DNA of 37,326 nt, taken from assembly GCA_902761695.1 (NCBI GenBank), contig CACWLT010000004.1, positions 1 through 37,326 on the forward strand, given 5' to 3'. The stretch's first letter is position 1; each line of letters opens with the position of its first letter. The translations under genes and the position numbers were made by a program. The notes under the pieces are model-generated. The model worked only from the letters and a program-made list of their open reading frames with translations, did no database searches and was not told the DNA's origin. Source of the stretch: an uncultured Ruminococcus sp. GTDB taxonomy: Bacteria > Bacillota > Clostridia > Oscillospirales > CAG-272. Below, piece by piece: positions 25,171-34,240 of this stretch.

Positions 25171-28100
25171 ATGGAAACAAGCAAGGTATCGGTCCGCATC
25201 GGCACGCTGACCATCCCCACCTATCCGGAATCGGATTACGAAACGCTTCCCATGTTCGCCGAAACCCGGAATCACCAGGGCACCTCGGGCAATCCGTTCC
25301 CCAACGCCGTCACCTCGTCCCCCTGCGCGGAGGAAGCCGTCCCCACGGACTACACCGCCGTCACGCTGGAGAACCGCTGGCTGGAGGTCACGGTGCTCCC
25401 CGCTCTGGGAGGCCGGATCTTCTCCGCCCGGGACAAGCGGAACGGCTATGACATCTTCTACCGTCAGCACGTGATCAAGCCCGCCCTCATCGGGGATCTG
25501 GGCTCCTGGATCTCCGGCGGCGTGGAGTTTAACTGGCCCTTCCATCACCGGCCCGCTACCTACATGCCCGCCGACTGGTCCGTGGAGGAGGGGGAGGACG
25601 GCTCAGCCACGGTCTGGCTCTCCGATTCCGATCCCTTCTACCGGATGCGGGGCACCGTAGGCGTCCGACTGTACCCGGACCGGATGTTCCTCGAAACGGC
25701 GGTGAAGGTCACCAACCGGACGGAACTGCGCCACCCGTTCCTGTGGTGGGAGAATGCCGCCGTCTCCGTCAATGAGCACGTCCGCCTCTTCTTCCCCCAC
25801 GACGTGGACCACGTGGTTCATCACTACCGCTCCTGCTCCGCCTCCTGGCCCGTGGCAAAGGGCAATTACGGCGGATGTGACTTCGGGGAGGGCACGGATA
25901 TCTCCCTCATCGCCAACGCTCCTCACGCCACCTCCTATTTCGCCGCTCCCTCCCGCTTCGACTTTTTCGGCGGCTATGACGAGGGGATCGGCGCCGGCGT
26001 CATGCACGTGGCGGATCACCACATCGCCCCCGGCAAGAAAATGTTCACCTGGGGGCAGGATCAGAACGCAAGGGACTGGGAGAAGAAGCTCACGGACACG
26101 GACGGCCCCTACTGCGAGCTCATGGCCGGTACCTACACCGACAACCAGCCGGACTTCACCTGGCTGGAGCCCTATGAAACAAAATCCTTCAGTCAGTACT
26201 GGATCCCCCTGATGAAGACCGGGATCCCGGACTACGCGGATCTGACCTGCGCCGTGCGCGTGGAGGGGGACGGGCTGACGCTGCAAACCACGCGTCCGGC
26301 AGGCGATCTTCACGTGACTGTCAGGGTCGGCGGTGAAATTCTTCTGGACACCGCCGTGCGCTGCGATGAACCCGCCCTGCTGAACTTCGACCTGCGCCGC
26401 CCGGTGCGGGACGGAGAGCGCTGGAGCGTCTGCATTCTGGACGGCGGGGAGGAAATCTGCTCCTACACCAATGAACGCTTTCCGGCAAAGGAGCCCCGCA
26501 TCATCCGCGGCTATCCCCTGCCCGCCGACGTGAAGTCCCCCTTCGAGGCGTACAATCTGGGCGAGCATCTGATCCAATACCGGGATCCCCGTTCCGACGC
26601 AGAGGTCTACTTCCGCCGGGCGCTGGAGCTGGATCCCTCGATGGTCCCCGCCGCCCTGTCCCTGGCCGAATGCCGCATCGTCCGGGGCCTGTACGCGCTT
26701 GCGGAGGAGGAACTGACCGGAGCGATCTCCCGTCTGAACGCCATGAACCAGAACCCGGAATCCGGACGGGCGTCCTATCTGCTGGGTCTGGCGCTGGAGC
26801 GGCAGGGACGGTTCGACGAAGCCTTTGACCGATACCGCAAATCCGCCTGGAGCCGGGACGCCGCCCCCGAAGCTCTGACCCGCGCCGCCGTTCTGGCCTG
26901 CCGCAGAGGGGACTTCGCTGAGGCGGAACGGCTGGCCGGAGAAGCGGTGCGGCGGGGTGCGGACGCGCAGGCAAAGGCCATCCTGATTCTGGCGTCGGCC
27001 CGTCTCGGGAAGTCCCTGCCCACCGCCGTCGGAGCCGCCCCGGACAGTGATCTGGGCTGGGCTATGGTCTGTGCCGGGGCGATGGATGAGGACGCCTTCT
27101 TCTCTTCCGTCGCCCGGGTGGACGAGACCGTACTGGACATCGCTGCGGACCTCGGAGACGCGGGACTGGACGGGGAGGCCGCGCGATTGCTGAAATCCGC
27201 CGTCCGCCGCCGACCGGACTGCTCCGCCATGGTGTACTATATGGCCGGAGAAAAGCCCGCGCGCCTTTCTGTGGGACGCCGCTTCCCCCACCGTCCCGCC
27301 GAAGCCGCCGCGCTGGAAAGAGCCCTGGAAGAGGACCCCGGCGACCTCTATGCAAAATACCTGCTGGGGGTCCTGCGGTACGGTCAGCGGCGGTATGAGG
27401 AAGCGGAAGCGCTCTGGACGGACGGCACGCACCGGGCGTCTCTCCGGGGCCGCGCGCTCTGTCTCTGGCGGAAGGGAGAACGGGGAGCCGCCGTCGATCT
27501 TCTGAAGCAGGCCCTCTCCACCGCCCCCTTCTGCGCCGACGAAGACGAACCCGAGCTGAAAGCCCTGGTCTGGGAATGCGCCTATCTCATGAACGCCGAG
27601 GGAGAGGATCCCCGCGAGACCGCCGACCTGATCCTGTCCCACACCGCCATGGACGATTTGCGGGATGACACGGCTATGGAGCTCTGCCGGGCCTTCAGCC
27701 GGGGAGGGGAGCCGGAAGCCGCCCTGAATCTGCTCCGCACACATCATTTCCGTCCCGGCGAAGGGAGCGAGGCCGCCATCGCCATGCGCTACATCGACGC
27801 CCAGTGCGCTCTGGGAGATAAGCTGCGCGCAGCCGGAGACCTCAATGCCGCGAAGGACGCCTACGCCGCCGCCAAATCCATCCCGGACTGGCTGGACGGC
27901 TCCATCGGCGGGGAGGGTCCCTTCCTGCGGGCGATCCTCGGGGAAGCGGAATGCCAAAAGGCTCTGAGCACCCCCGACGAAGCGCAGGCAGCCGACGCCG
28001 TCATTGCCCACGCGGCGGACGCATCCCCCGATGTCCTGCTCCGGGCCCGTCTCTATCTTGAGCTCGGACGCCCGGAGGACGCGCGGGCTCTGCTGGAAAA

Positions 28101-28263
28101 GAAGAAAGCCGAATGGACTGCTGAGCGGAACAAGGAGGACAGCGGCTACTACGCCTCCCAGCCCGCCTATCTGTCCTATCTGGAGCCCTCCGCCGCAGAG
28201 AGGAAGCGCCGCTTCGATCCCCTCATCGCCAAAGCGGACGAGCTGCTGAACACGCTGAAATAA
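25171..28263 (+). CDS. DUF5107 domain protein with C-terminal TPR repeats
   Basis: 1030 residues, ATG 25171 after AAGGAGGG. There is no signal peptide. Residues ~1-340 form the DUF5107 domain, predicted to have a galactose-mutarotase-like beta-sandwich: LENRWLEVTVLPALGGRIFSA, ISGGVEFNWPFHH, HPFLWWENAAV. A second beta section reaches about 450. From about 465 to the end the protein is alpha-helical with TPR units (DAEVYFRRALELDPSMVPAALSLAE, ASYLLGLALERQGRFDEAFDRY, AKYLLGVLRYGQRRYEEAEALW). Such proteins occur widely next to glycosidases and are likely carbohydrate-active or carbohydrate-binding; the exact activity is not something I can assign. It has its own promoter and a strong terminator, so it is a single-gene unit. 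Confidence 0.85.
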   Translation: METSKVSVRIGTLTIPTYPESDYETLPMFAETRNHQGTSGNPFPNAVTSSPCAEEAVPTDYTAVTLENRWLEVTVLPALGGRIFSARDKRNGYDIFYRQHVIKPALIGDLGSWISGGVEFNWPFHHRPATYMPADWSVEEGEDGSATVWLSDSDPFYRMRGTVGVRLYPDRMFLETAVKVTNRTELRHPFLWWENAAVSVNEHVRLFFPHDVDHVVHHYRSCSASWPVAKGNYGGCDFGEGTDISLIANAPHATSYFAAPSRFDFFGGYDEGIGAGVMHVADHHIAPGKKMFTWGQDQNARDWEKKLTDTDGPYCELMAGTYTDNQPDFTWLEPYETKSFSQYWIPLMKTGIPDYADLTCAVRVEGDGLTLQTTRPAGDLHVTVRVGGEILLDTAVRCDEPALLNFDLRRPVRDGERWSVCILDGGEEICSYTNERFPAKEPRIIRGYPLPADVKSPFEAYNLGEHLIQYRDPRSDAEVYFRRALELDPSMVPAALSLAECRIVRGLYALAEEELTGAISRLNAMNQNPESGRASYLLGLALERQGRFDEAFDRYRKSAWSRDAAPEALTRAAVLACRRGDFAEAERLAGEAVRRGADAQAKAILILASARLGKSLPTAVGAAPDSDLGWAMVCAGAMDEDAFFSSVARVDETVLDIAADLGDAGLDGEAARLLKSAVRRRPDCSAMVYYMAGEKPARLSVGRRFPHRPAEAAALERALEEDPGDLYAKYLLGVLRYGQRRYEEAEALWTDGTHRASLRGRALCLWRKGERGAAVDLLKQALSTAPFCADEDEPELKALVWECAYLMNAEGEDPRETADLILSHTAMDDLRDDTAMELCRAFSRGGEPEAALNLLRTHHFRPGEGSEAAIAMRYIDAQCALGDKLRAAGDLNAAKDAYAAAKSIPDWLDGSIGGEGPFLRAILGEAECQKALSTPDEAQAADAVIAHAADASPDVLLRARLYLELGRPEDARALLEKKKAEWTAERNKEDSGYYASQPAYLSYLEPSAAERKRRFDPLIAKADELLNTLK

Positions 28264-28286
28264 TACAGGAATAGTGCCCCCCAAAT

Positions 28287-28340
28287 AAACGGACTCCCCG
28301 CTCCGACCTTTCGCCGGATGACGGGGAGTCCGTTTTTGTT
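28287..28340. terminator. Bidirectional terminator between the DUF5107 and GH95 genes
   Basis: A 14-base perfect stem, AAACGGACTCCCCG (28287-28300) with CGGGGAGTCCGTTT (28322-28335). Rightwards it is followed by TTGTTTTG; leftwards the stem's own T's run into TATTT. An inner TCCG/CGGA pairing is possible. Confidence 0.94.
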
Positions 28341-28352
28341 TTGTTCAGTCCG

Positions 28353-30965
28353 TTATCCGAGGAATTCAGGGGCCTCGGCGCCTCCGCAGACCGCGTTCAG
28401 CTGCCGGACGAGATAGCGGTACCGCTGCTTTTCCAGCTCCGTGGCGTGGTTCAGCGTCACGACGGCGCCGGGGGCCGCTCCGTCCTCCGCATCATCACGA
28501 GTAATTTTGTAGGTGACGGTCTCCGCGCGGGCGAAGTCGAAATCCTTATCCGTGAAGGATCCGCCGGTTACGGAGGCCGCGATCTTCTCATAGATCGGTG
28601 CGCTGTTCACGGCACGCCAGACGGTGACGGGCTCCGGGAAGTCCCAGGTGAGGGTGAGGGTCCGGTCGGCGTTCAGGGTCGCGGGGACCGGCTTCTTCTC
28701 CCAGGCCGGAATGGCGTCGATGCGATAGATTTTGCCCGCCTCGGTGGGAAATTCGATCACATCCTCCCCATCTGCGGTGTGCGGGAACGGGATGCTTGCC
28801 CCGGCGATCCCTCTGTACCGGATCCGGCAGAGGTTCCCGGCCAGGGATTTCACCGTTATCCGATATGCGCAGCAACTCTTCCATGCCGCGCCGACCTCGA
28901 ATCCGCCCCGCGCCACAAGGCCGGAGAAGGATCCCTCGCTCCAGGCGTCCGGGATACAGGCCAGCGGCGCAATACCCCCCTCGTGGCTCTGGAGCAGCAT
29001 CTCCGCCACCCCCGACGCGCCGCCGAAGTTTCCGTCGATCTGGAACGGCGGATGGAAGTCCCAGAGGTTGGGCAGGGTCCGCTTGCCTATGAGATTGCCG
29101 TACAGGCGGTAGGCCCGGTTGCCGTCCCCCGTTCTCGCCCACGCGTTGAGCCGGTGTGCCAGGGCCCACCCGGTAGATTCGTCGGAGCGGAAGTCCAGGG
29201 TCTTTTTCGCCGCGTCCAGCCAGGCGGGGGTCTTATGGGTAATCTGGGTGCCGGGATAGAGACCCACCAGCTGGGAGATGTGGCGGTGCCGGTATTCGCC
29301 CACCTCGCCGTAGAAGTGTTCCTCGCGGTATTCCCGGATCTGGCCGCTCCAGCCCACCTGCACGGGGTCGTACTTGTCGATCTGAGCCCGCAGCTCCTCG
29401 ATGACGGGACGGTCCTCCTCGGGGATGTTCTCCTCGCCTAAAAGCTCCACGCAGCGCAGGAGGTCTTCTCCGTTCTCTTTGATCATCTGCTGATCGAAGG
29501 CGCAGCCCACGGAATGGTAGTACTGCACCGGGTTCGACCAGTTGTTGCAGATGATCTGCTCCGGGGAGGCGGAGAACACGGAGAGATACAGCCCGTCGTA
29601 CTCCCGCACCACTCTGAGCAGGTGCTTTGCCATGGAGAGCAGCGCCGGATAGGTCACCTCCCGCAGGACCTCCCGGGATCCCGTGAAGGCCCAGGTGTCC
29701 CAGAACAGCTTGGAGGTCAGCCCGCCCGTGCCGGGTCCGGAATGGCCGCCGGGACCGCTGATGGTGTAGGCGTAACTCCCCGTGCCGATGGTCCATCCGC
29801 AGGCCCCGGGCTCGTCGGAGTACTTCTCCGGCACCGTCGCCTTCACAAACTGCCGAGCGTATTCCTCCGCGGCGGGACGGAAGGCCAGATTGAAGTCCCG
29901 GTAGGCGTCGAAGGTCTCGGCCAGATTGGCGACGAAGGCCGGCCAGTAGTTCATCTGCACGTTGATGTTGTGCCAGTACCCGCTGCCCCAGGGGGACCGG
30001 TCGTGGCAGTTCCACACCCCCTGCAGATTGGCGGGCAGGCATCCCGGACGAGACGAGGAAATCAGCAGATAGCGTCCGAACTGGAAGTACAGCGCTTCCA
30101 GATACCGGCTCTTCTCTCCCCGCCCGTAAGCCGCCAGCAGCTCGTCCGTGGGCGCGTCCGGCACCGTATCCTCTCCGAGCGTGAGCGAAACCCGGCCGAA
30201 GAGAGCGGTGTAATCCTCGATGTGCCGCGCCCTCAGCTCCGCATAGGACCAGGAGGCCGCCGCGTCCGTCAGGGCCGTCACACGGTCATGGGGATCGAAA
30301 TCCCGCAGTTTTTTCCGGTTGTCCCCCTCCAGGAACACCTCCGGCCGCAGCTCGTAGTTGGTCCCGGCGCAGAAGACGAAGGATGTGTCCGACGTGTTCG
30401 CGATTTTCAGCCAGCCATCCTCCGTTGTGACCGTACCGTCCGTGAACACCCGCAGCTGTCCCTCGAACCGGACATTATAGGCGCACATGACTCCCGCCAT
30501 GGTGATCCGGTCGCCCGCCGCCGTCACGGTTCCGCGCTTCTCCCGGCCCTCCTCCTCGGTCAGAAAGGGGATTCTCAGCCCGATCGCAAAGGACACGGGA
30601 GCGGAAGTGCGGATACGCCCCGCCAGCGTCCGGTCCGGATAGGAGGCGAAGTATTCCCGCTCCGTGTGAACGCCGCCGAAGTCGTACCGGACATAGGCCA
30701 GGGCGCGGTCGAGGTCCAGGCCCCGCTCATAGCTCTCCGCCGCGTCGAAGCTGTGGGGGAAGCGCAGAAGGATATCGGCAAAGCTGTTCAGTCCGCCAAG
30801 CCCGCCGGGATTTTCCAGGGAGTTCTCGGTGATCTGGATCCGCTCCTCCTCCACGCCGCCGAAGATGTTCCCGCCCAAAGCGGAGCATCCGACGGGGATG
30901 GAGTATTTCTCCCAGCCCTCCTCGGAATCCGGCGCGGGTTTTGTATATTTCAGTCTCAGTTCCAT
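28353..30965 (-). CDS. Glycoside hydrolase family 95 enzyme (alpha-L-fucosidase or alpha-L-galactosidase)
   Basis: 870 residues from ATG 30965, with GGAGG upstream. There is no signal peptide. The N-terminal beta-sandwich shows the GH95 opening (W...IPVGCSALGGNIFGGVEEERIQITENSL). The (alpha/alpha)6 barrel carries LPANLQGVWN and NINVQMNYW, with water-activating N333 and N335, the general acid E469 in SASPEQ, and D644 in FQIDGNFGG. GH95 enzymes invert terminal alpha-L-fucose or alpha-L-galactose linkages. The residues before N333 are W331-H332, unlike the usual His or Thr two positions before the first Asn, so the substrate is open. It is co-transcribed with an SGNH esterase whose stop is 18 bases upstream, which suggests a joint attack on acetylated, fucosylated or galactosylated side chains. 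Confidence 0.92.
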   Translation of the reverse strand: MELRLKYTKPAPDSEEGWEKYSIPVGCSALGGNIFGGVEEERIQITENSLENPGGLGGLNSFADILLRFPHSFDAAESYERGLDLDRALAYVRYDFGGVHTEREYFASYPDRTLAGRIRTSAPVSFAIGLRIPFLTEEEGREKRGTVTAAGDRITMAGVMCAYNVRFEGQLRVFTDGTVTTEDGWLKIANTSDTSFVFCAGTNYELRPEVFLEGDNRKKLRDFDPHDRVTALTDAAASWSYAELRARHIEDYTALFGRVSLTLGEDTVPDAPTDELLAAYGRGEKSRYLEALYFQFGRYLLISSSRPGCLPANLQGVWNCHDRSPWGSGYWHNINVQMNYWPAFVANLAETFDAYRDFNLAFRPAAEEYARQFVKATVPEKYSDEPGACGWTIGTGSYAYTISGPGGHSGPGTGGLTSKLFWDTWAFTGSREVLREVTYPALLSMAKHLLRVVREYDGLYLSVFSASPEQIICNNWSNPVQYYHSVGCAFDQQMIKENGEDLLRCVELLGEENIPEEDRPVIEELRAQIDKYDPVQVGWSGQIREYREEHFYGEVGEYRHRHISQLVGLYPGTQITHKTPAWLDAAKKTLDFRSDESTGWALAHRLNAWARTGDGNRAYRLYGNLIGKRTLPNLWDFHPPFQIDGNFGGASGVAEMLLQSHEGGIAPLACIPDAWSEGSFSGLVARGGFEVGAAWKSCCAYRITVKSLAGNLCRIRYRGIAGASIPFPHTADGEDVIEFPTEAGKIYRIDAIPAWEKKPVPATLNADRTLTLTWDFPEPVTVWRAVNSAPIYEKIAASVTGGSFTDKDFDFARAETVTYKITRDDAEDGAAPGAVVTLNHATELEKQRYRYLVRQLNAVCGGAEAPEFLG

Positions 30966-30983
30966 TCTGTCAGAATCCTCCGA

Positions 30984-31754
30984 TCATTTTCCGTTTTCCA
31001 CGATCCCGCGCCAGGCGTCGAAATACCGTCTGCCGAGGATATAGATCGACTTCCGGGAGAAGTGTATGGGATCCTCCCAGCCCAGGGGATTGCGGTGCAG
31101 TTCCTGCAGGTTGGAGAGCAGGCCGTCCGTCTCCACAAAGGCCCCGTTCCCGCAGTCCCGGCAGACCGCCCGCATGGCGTTTATCACCGGCTCGCAGATA
31201 TCCAGGTGATCCCCCTTCCAGTGCTGAACGAAATCCCCCGCCACGAAGGGCAGCGCCGGCACATCAAATCCCTCCCGCACCAGCCGGATCAGGGTGGAGA
31301 GGTGGCCGTAGTGGACCTCATATGTAGCGCGGCATTCGGCGTCGGTCTCCCCCTGATGCCAGAGAAGGGCGCGGAGCTGGTTTTCCGGATTCAGCTCCAT
31401 TGCGCACCGGGTCATCTCCATCATCCGCAGGAAAAGCGGATCCTCCGGCTTCCAGCGTCCGTCCAGAAAGCCCGTACCGCCCACAGCGGACCGGACGATC
31501 AGGAGCTTTCTGTCCTCCGCCAGATATCCGTTCTTCACGTATTCATCGGCAAAGGCCAGACTGAAATTGCTCTGAATCTCGTTGCCGGTCACCTTCTCCG
31601 CGGCGGGCGTCAGGGTGAAATCCCCGTTCAGATACCACACCCGGTCGTTCTCCCGGTACGGCTCCTCCACGGGCCCGAAGCCGTAGCCCTCGCTGTTCGA
31701 CTGACCCGCCTGGATCAGCACGTCAAACTTCTCCTTTGTAAAATCCCTGAGCAT
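30984..31754 (-). CDS. SGNH-type carbohydrate acetylesterase (sialate O-acetylesterase-like)
   Basis: 256 residues. ATG 31754 is preferred (AAGGA seven bases upstream) over a GTG at 31790. The serine hydrolase blocks are clear: GQSNSEG with nucleophile S19, SAVGGTG near 89-95 (oxyanion Gly), LLWHQGETDAE near 130-140, and the D228-P-I-H231 dyad in WEDPIHFS. It has no signal peptide, so it acts on imported sugars. Relatives remove acetyl esters from sialic acid or from xylan and other plant oligosaccharides. It is the first gene of a leftward pair with GH95. Confidence 0.9.
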   Translation of the reverse strand: MLRDFTKEKFDVLIQAGQSNSEGYGFGPVEEPYRENDRVWYLNGDFTLTPAAEKVTGNEIQSNFSLAFADEYVKNGYLAEDRKLLIVRSAVGGTGFLDGRWKPEDPLFLRMMEMTRCAMELNPENQLRALLWHQGETDAECRATYEVHYGHLSTLIRLVREGFDVPALPFVAGDFVQHWKGDHLDICEPVINAMRAVCRDCGNGAFVETDGLLSNLQELHRNPLGWEDPIHFSRKSIYILGRRYFDAWRGIVENGK

Positions 31755-31806
31755 AACGGATCCTTCTCCAATCCTCCGAATTTCCGGCACTGGGCCGTCC
31801 GACTTG

Positions 31807-31836
31807 ATTATAGCATCCGCCGCCCCTCCGCGTCAA
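31807..31836 (-). promoter_or_regulatory. Promoter of the esterase-GH95 operon
   Basis: Leftward TTGACG (31836-31831), 18 bases, TATAAT (31812-31807). Confidence 0.83.
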
Positions 31837-31888
31837 GGCCAATCCGAATCCGCGTCGGCAGATTGTACGGTTTTTTCCTCTTTTTTAC

Positions 31889-31917
31889 TTGCTTTTCCGT
31901 GATTTTTCCTGTATACT
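31889..31917 (+). promoter_or_regulatory. Promoter of the lipoprotein gene
   Basis: TTGCTT (31889-31894), 17 bases, TATACT (31912-31917), within a T-rich stretch. It is back to back with the esterase promoter. Confidence 0.7.
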
Positions 31918-31953
31918 GTTCCCATCCGGCAGACGTGAAATGAGGTGATCGGC

Positions 31954-34068
31954 ATGCGGCTTAACGGCAGGCTTTATCAGGCGGGGGTTCTTCTGATGCT
32001 CCTCTCCCTTTTCCTGATTCTTCTGCTCCCTCTGGCGGGGTGCCGGAAGGAGGAGACGGTGGAAACGACCGACGTGGAGGAATCCGAGGTTCTCCCGGAC
32101 ACCCCATCCGCGCCGCCCTCCTGCACCATCGTCCGTGGAGACGACTCCGACAAAGCCGTGACGAATGCCGCCGTCGCCCTCCGGAAGCTGCTGGAGGAAG
32201 AGGGCATCGAGGCGGACATCAAAACCGACTGGGTCAAGCGCGGCGAGGAGATCACCCGGTTCCCGAACGAGATCCTCATCGGCCCCACCAACCGCCCGGA
32301 ATCCGGGGAGCTATACGAGAAACTGACGGGAGCCGAGCCGCCCTACGACTATCTCATCACCGTGGGGGCCGTGAACCGCATCGCCGCTCCGGACGAAACC
32401 ATCGGCGAGGCCGCCGCCGCGTTTGCCCGGGAATACGCCGCCTGGATCCGGGGCGAAGAACAATACGAGGTGAAAGACATGGAAAAAGTGCATCATTTCC
32501 CCGCCGACGGCATGACCCTCTTCGGCCTGGGGCTGTCCGAATGGGCCATCGTGTATCCCGCGTCCTACACCGCGGAGCAGCGGGCGGACATGGAGGCGCT
32601 GGCGGACTGGTTCTACCGGGCTTCCGGGGTCCGCGTTCCGGCGTCTGCGGAAAAGGGCGGCGCTCCTCACGCCATCCTTGTGGGAACGGCCTCCCCCCTG
32701 ACGCCGAAAAGCCGCGATCTCTCCTATCTGGTCCGCTGGGACGGGGTTGATCTCCACATCGGCGGGAGCAGCTACTGGGCGGACTGCAGGGCGCTTTATC
32801 AGGAGCTGATTTACGGCGCGCTGGGCTCGGATTATGAATTGTCCATGCCGGAGAATCCGCCGGTGGCCGTGACGCTCGCCGACGCCGAGGAAGGGGATCC
32901 TTCCCTGAATCGCTTCTACTCCGTCTCCGCGTGGTGCACCTCCGGGGACAGCTACGACACGGAAGCCCTGGTACGCCAGACCGCCGAGGCCGGGTTCACC
33001 AAGATCAGCGTCGCCGGGATCCGGGATCCGAAGCTCTGCCGGAACATCATGAAATGGTGCGCCATCTGGGATCTGGAGATCCTCTGGACCGGGGTCGGCT
33101 GGGATTCCTTCACCGCGGACGTCTACCGTTCGGTGGAATCCGCCATGGACGCGCCCCACGTCTGGGGTCTCTACCTCTGCGACGAGCCCAACTCCTCCGC
33201 CTTCCCCGCTCTGGCGCGATGCGTGGAGACCATGGGAGGGCTGACGGAGCAAACGGCCTTCATCAACCTCTTCCCCATGTACGCCAACGAGACGCAGCTG
33301 GGCAACCCCACCTACCGGGAGCACGTGGAGCAGTTCTTCGACACGGTGAAACCCCGCTGGGCCTCCGTGGACATCTACCCCTGCAACGTCTCCGGTCTCT
33401 ACGGCGGGTACATGGAGAATCTCGCCATCGTGGCGGACGCGTGCCGGGCAAGGGAGGTCCCGTTCAGCGTCTACCTGCAGAGCGTGTCCTTCGCCGCCAG
33501 CAAGCGCACGCCCTCCGAGAAGGATCTGGAGTGGCAGACCTGGTGCATTCGGTCCTTCGGGGCGTCCGAGACCATCTACTTCACCTACATGACTCCCTAC
33601 AGCACGGCGGAGGACTTCAAGCCCGCCCTCATCGACCACGAGCTGCAGCCGACCGCCCGCTGGTTCGCCGCGCAAAAGATCAACGGGGAGTTCGCCGCCC
33701 TGGACGCCGCCTTCGCCCGCTATCCGAAGAACCTGGGCACGTTCACCGTCAACGCCGGATCGGGCGACAAAACCGCCTTCATGCGCTTCGGCGGGCAGAT
33801 CGATTTCGGCGCGGTCATTCAGGAGGTCGACAGCGCGTCCCCCCTGCTCTTCGGCTGCTTCACCAACGGCGCGGACGGATATGCCTTCACCGTTGTCAAC
33901 TGCGAAAACCTGCAGAAGGACATCCCGGCGGAGCTGCGGCTGAAGACGAACGCGTCCCTGACCGTATGGCAGAACGGCGCATCTTCACGGCTCGATCCGG
34001 ACGCGGAGGGCTTCGTCTCCCTGACTCTGGAGAACGGCGAGGGCGTTTTCTGCGAAGTGATCCGCTGA
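31954..34068 (+). CDS. Lipoprotein with two alpha-glucuronidase-N-like domains and a predicted glycosidase barrel
   Basis: 704 residues. ATG 31954 follows GAGGTGAT; a GTG at 31945 is inside that site. The signal ends in a lipobox, LPLAGC, with C30 as the lipidated residue. Two similar alpha/beta segments follow, about 52-155 (AAVALRKLLEEEG...EILIGPTNRPES...YLITVG) and 180-290 (ALADWFYRASGVRVP...AILVGTASPLT...YLVRWDG). Both match the shape of the N-terminal domain of GH67/GH20-type enzymes. A barrel-like region runs from about 315 to 600, with WGLYLCDEPN (D410-E411-P412) where clan-A glycosidases carry the acid/base and WASVDIYPC near 470. A beta domain ends the protein. It is a probable surface glycosidase or binding protein of undefined family. 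Confidence 0.78.
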   Translation: MRLNGRLYQAGVLLMLLSLFLILLLPLAGCRKEETVETTDVEESEVLPDTPSAPPSCTIVRGDDSDKAVTNAAVALRKLLEEEGIEADIKTDWVKRGEEITRFPNEILIGPTNRPESGELYEKLTGAEPPYDYLITVGAVNRIAAPDETIGEAAAAFAREYAAWIRGEEQYEVKDMEKVHHFPADGMTLFGLGLSEWAIVYPASYTAEQRADMEALADWFYRASGVRVPASAEKGGAPHAILVGTASPLTPKSRDLSYLVRWDGVDLHIGGSSYWADCRALYQELIYGALGSDYELSMPENPPVAVTLADAEEGDPSLNRFYSVSAWCTSGDSYDTEALVRQTAEAGFTKISVAGIRDPKLCRNIMKWCAIWDLEILWTGVGWDSFTADVYRSVESAMDAPHVWGLYLCDEPNSSAFPALARCVETMGGLTEQTAFINLFPMYANETQLGNPTYREHVEQFFDTVKPRWASVDIYPCNVSGLYGGYMENLAIVADACRAREVPFSVYLQSVSFAASKRTPSEKDLEWQTWCIRSFGASETIYFTYMTPYSTAEDFKPALIDHELQPTARWFAAQKINGEFAALDAAFARYPKNLGTFTVNAGSGDKTAFMRFGGQIDFGAVIQEVDSASPLLFGCFTNGADGYAFTVVNCENLQKDIPAELRLKTNASLTVWQNGASSRLDPDAEGFVSLTLENGEGVFCEVIR

Positions 34069-34082
34069 TCCCGGCCGTCCGT

Positions 34083-34119
34083 GCGCGTCCTTTTCCTCAT
34101 CGGGAAGGGGCGCGCTTTT
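34083..34119 (+). terminator. Terminator of the lipoprotein gene
   Basis: An 11-base stem with two G-T pairs, 34083-34093 with 34105-34115 (GCGCG...CGCGC core), followed by TTTT and CCTGTTT. Confidence 0.8.
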
Positions 34120-34204
34120 CCTGTTTCCCGGGCTCCGGAGGTAAATCTTTCTCGCTGGATCAGATTGTTTACATTTTCCGCTATATTTCAGGGATTGCAA
34201 AGCA

Positions 34205-34210
34205 TATAAT
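34205..34210 (+). promoter_or_regulatory. Probable -10 box of the flavodoxin gene
   Basis: TATAAT at 34205-34210, about 30 bases before the start codon, in an AT-rich stretch. No good -35 box lies at the normal distance; GGGATTG repeats at 34191-34197 and 34211-34217 flank it and may bind an activator. Confidence 0.45.
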
Positions 34211-34240
34211 GGGATTGTATAAAATCAAGGAGGTGCTCCC

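Noticed and set aside
25603..28284. 893-codon open frame on the minus strand
   Set aside because: Shadow of the DUF5107-TPR gene caused by GC-rich third positions; no start signal and low-complexity Gly/Val/Arg composition.
34168..34173. TTTACA as the -35 box of the flavodoxin promoter
   Set aside because: 31 bases from the TATAAT at 34205, too far for a sigma-A promoter.
34195..34223. TTGCAA-17-TATAAA as the flavodoxin promoter
   Set aside because: Transcription would begin inside the ribosome binding site at 34227-34233.
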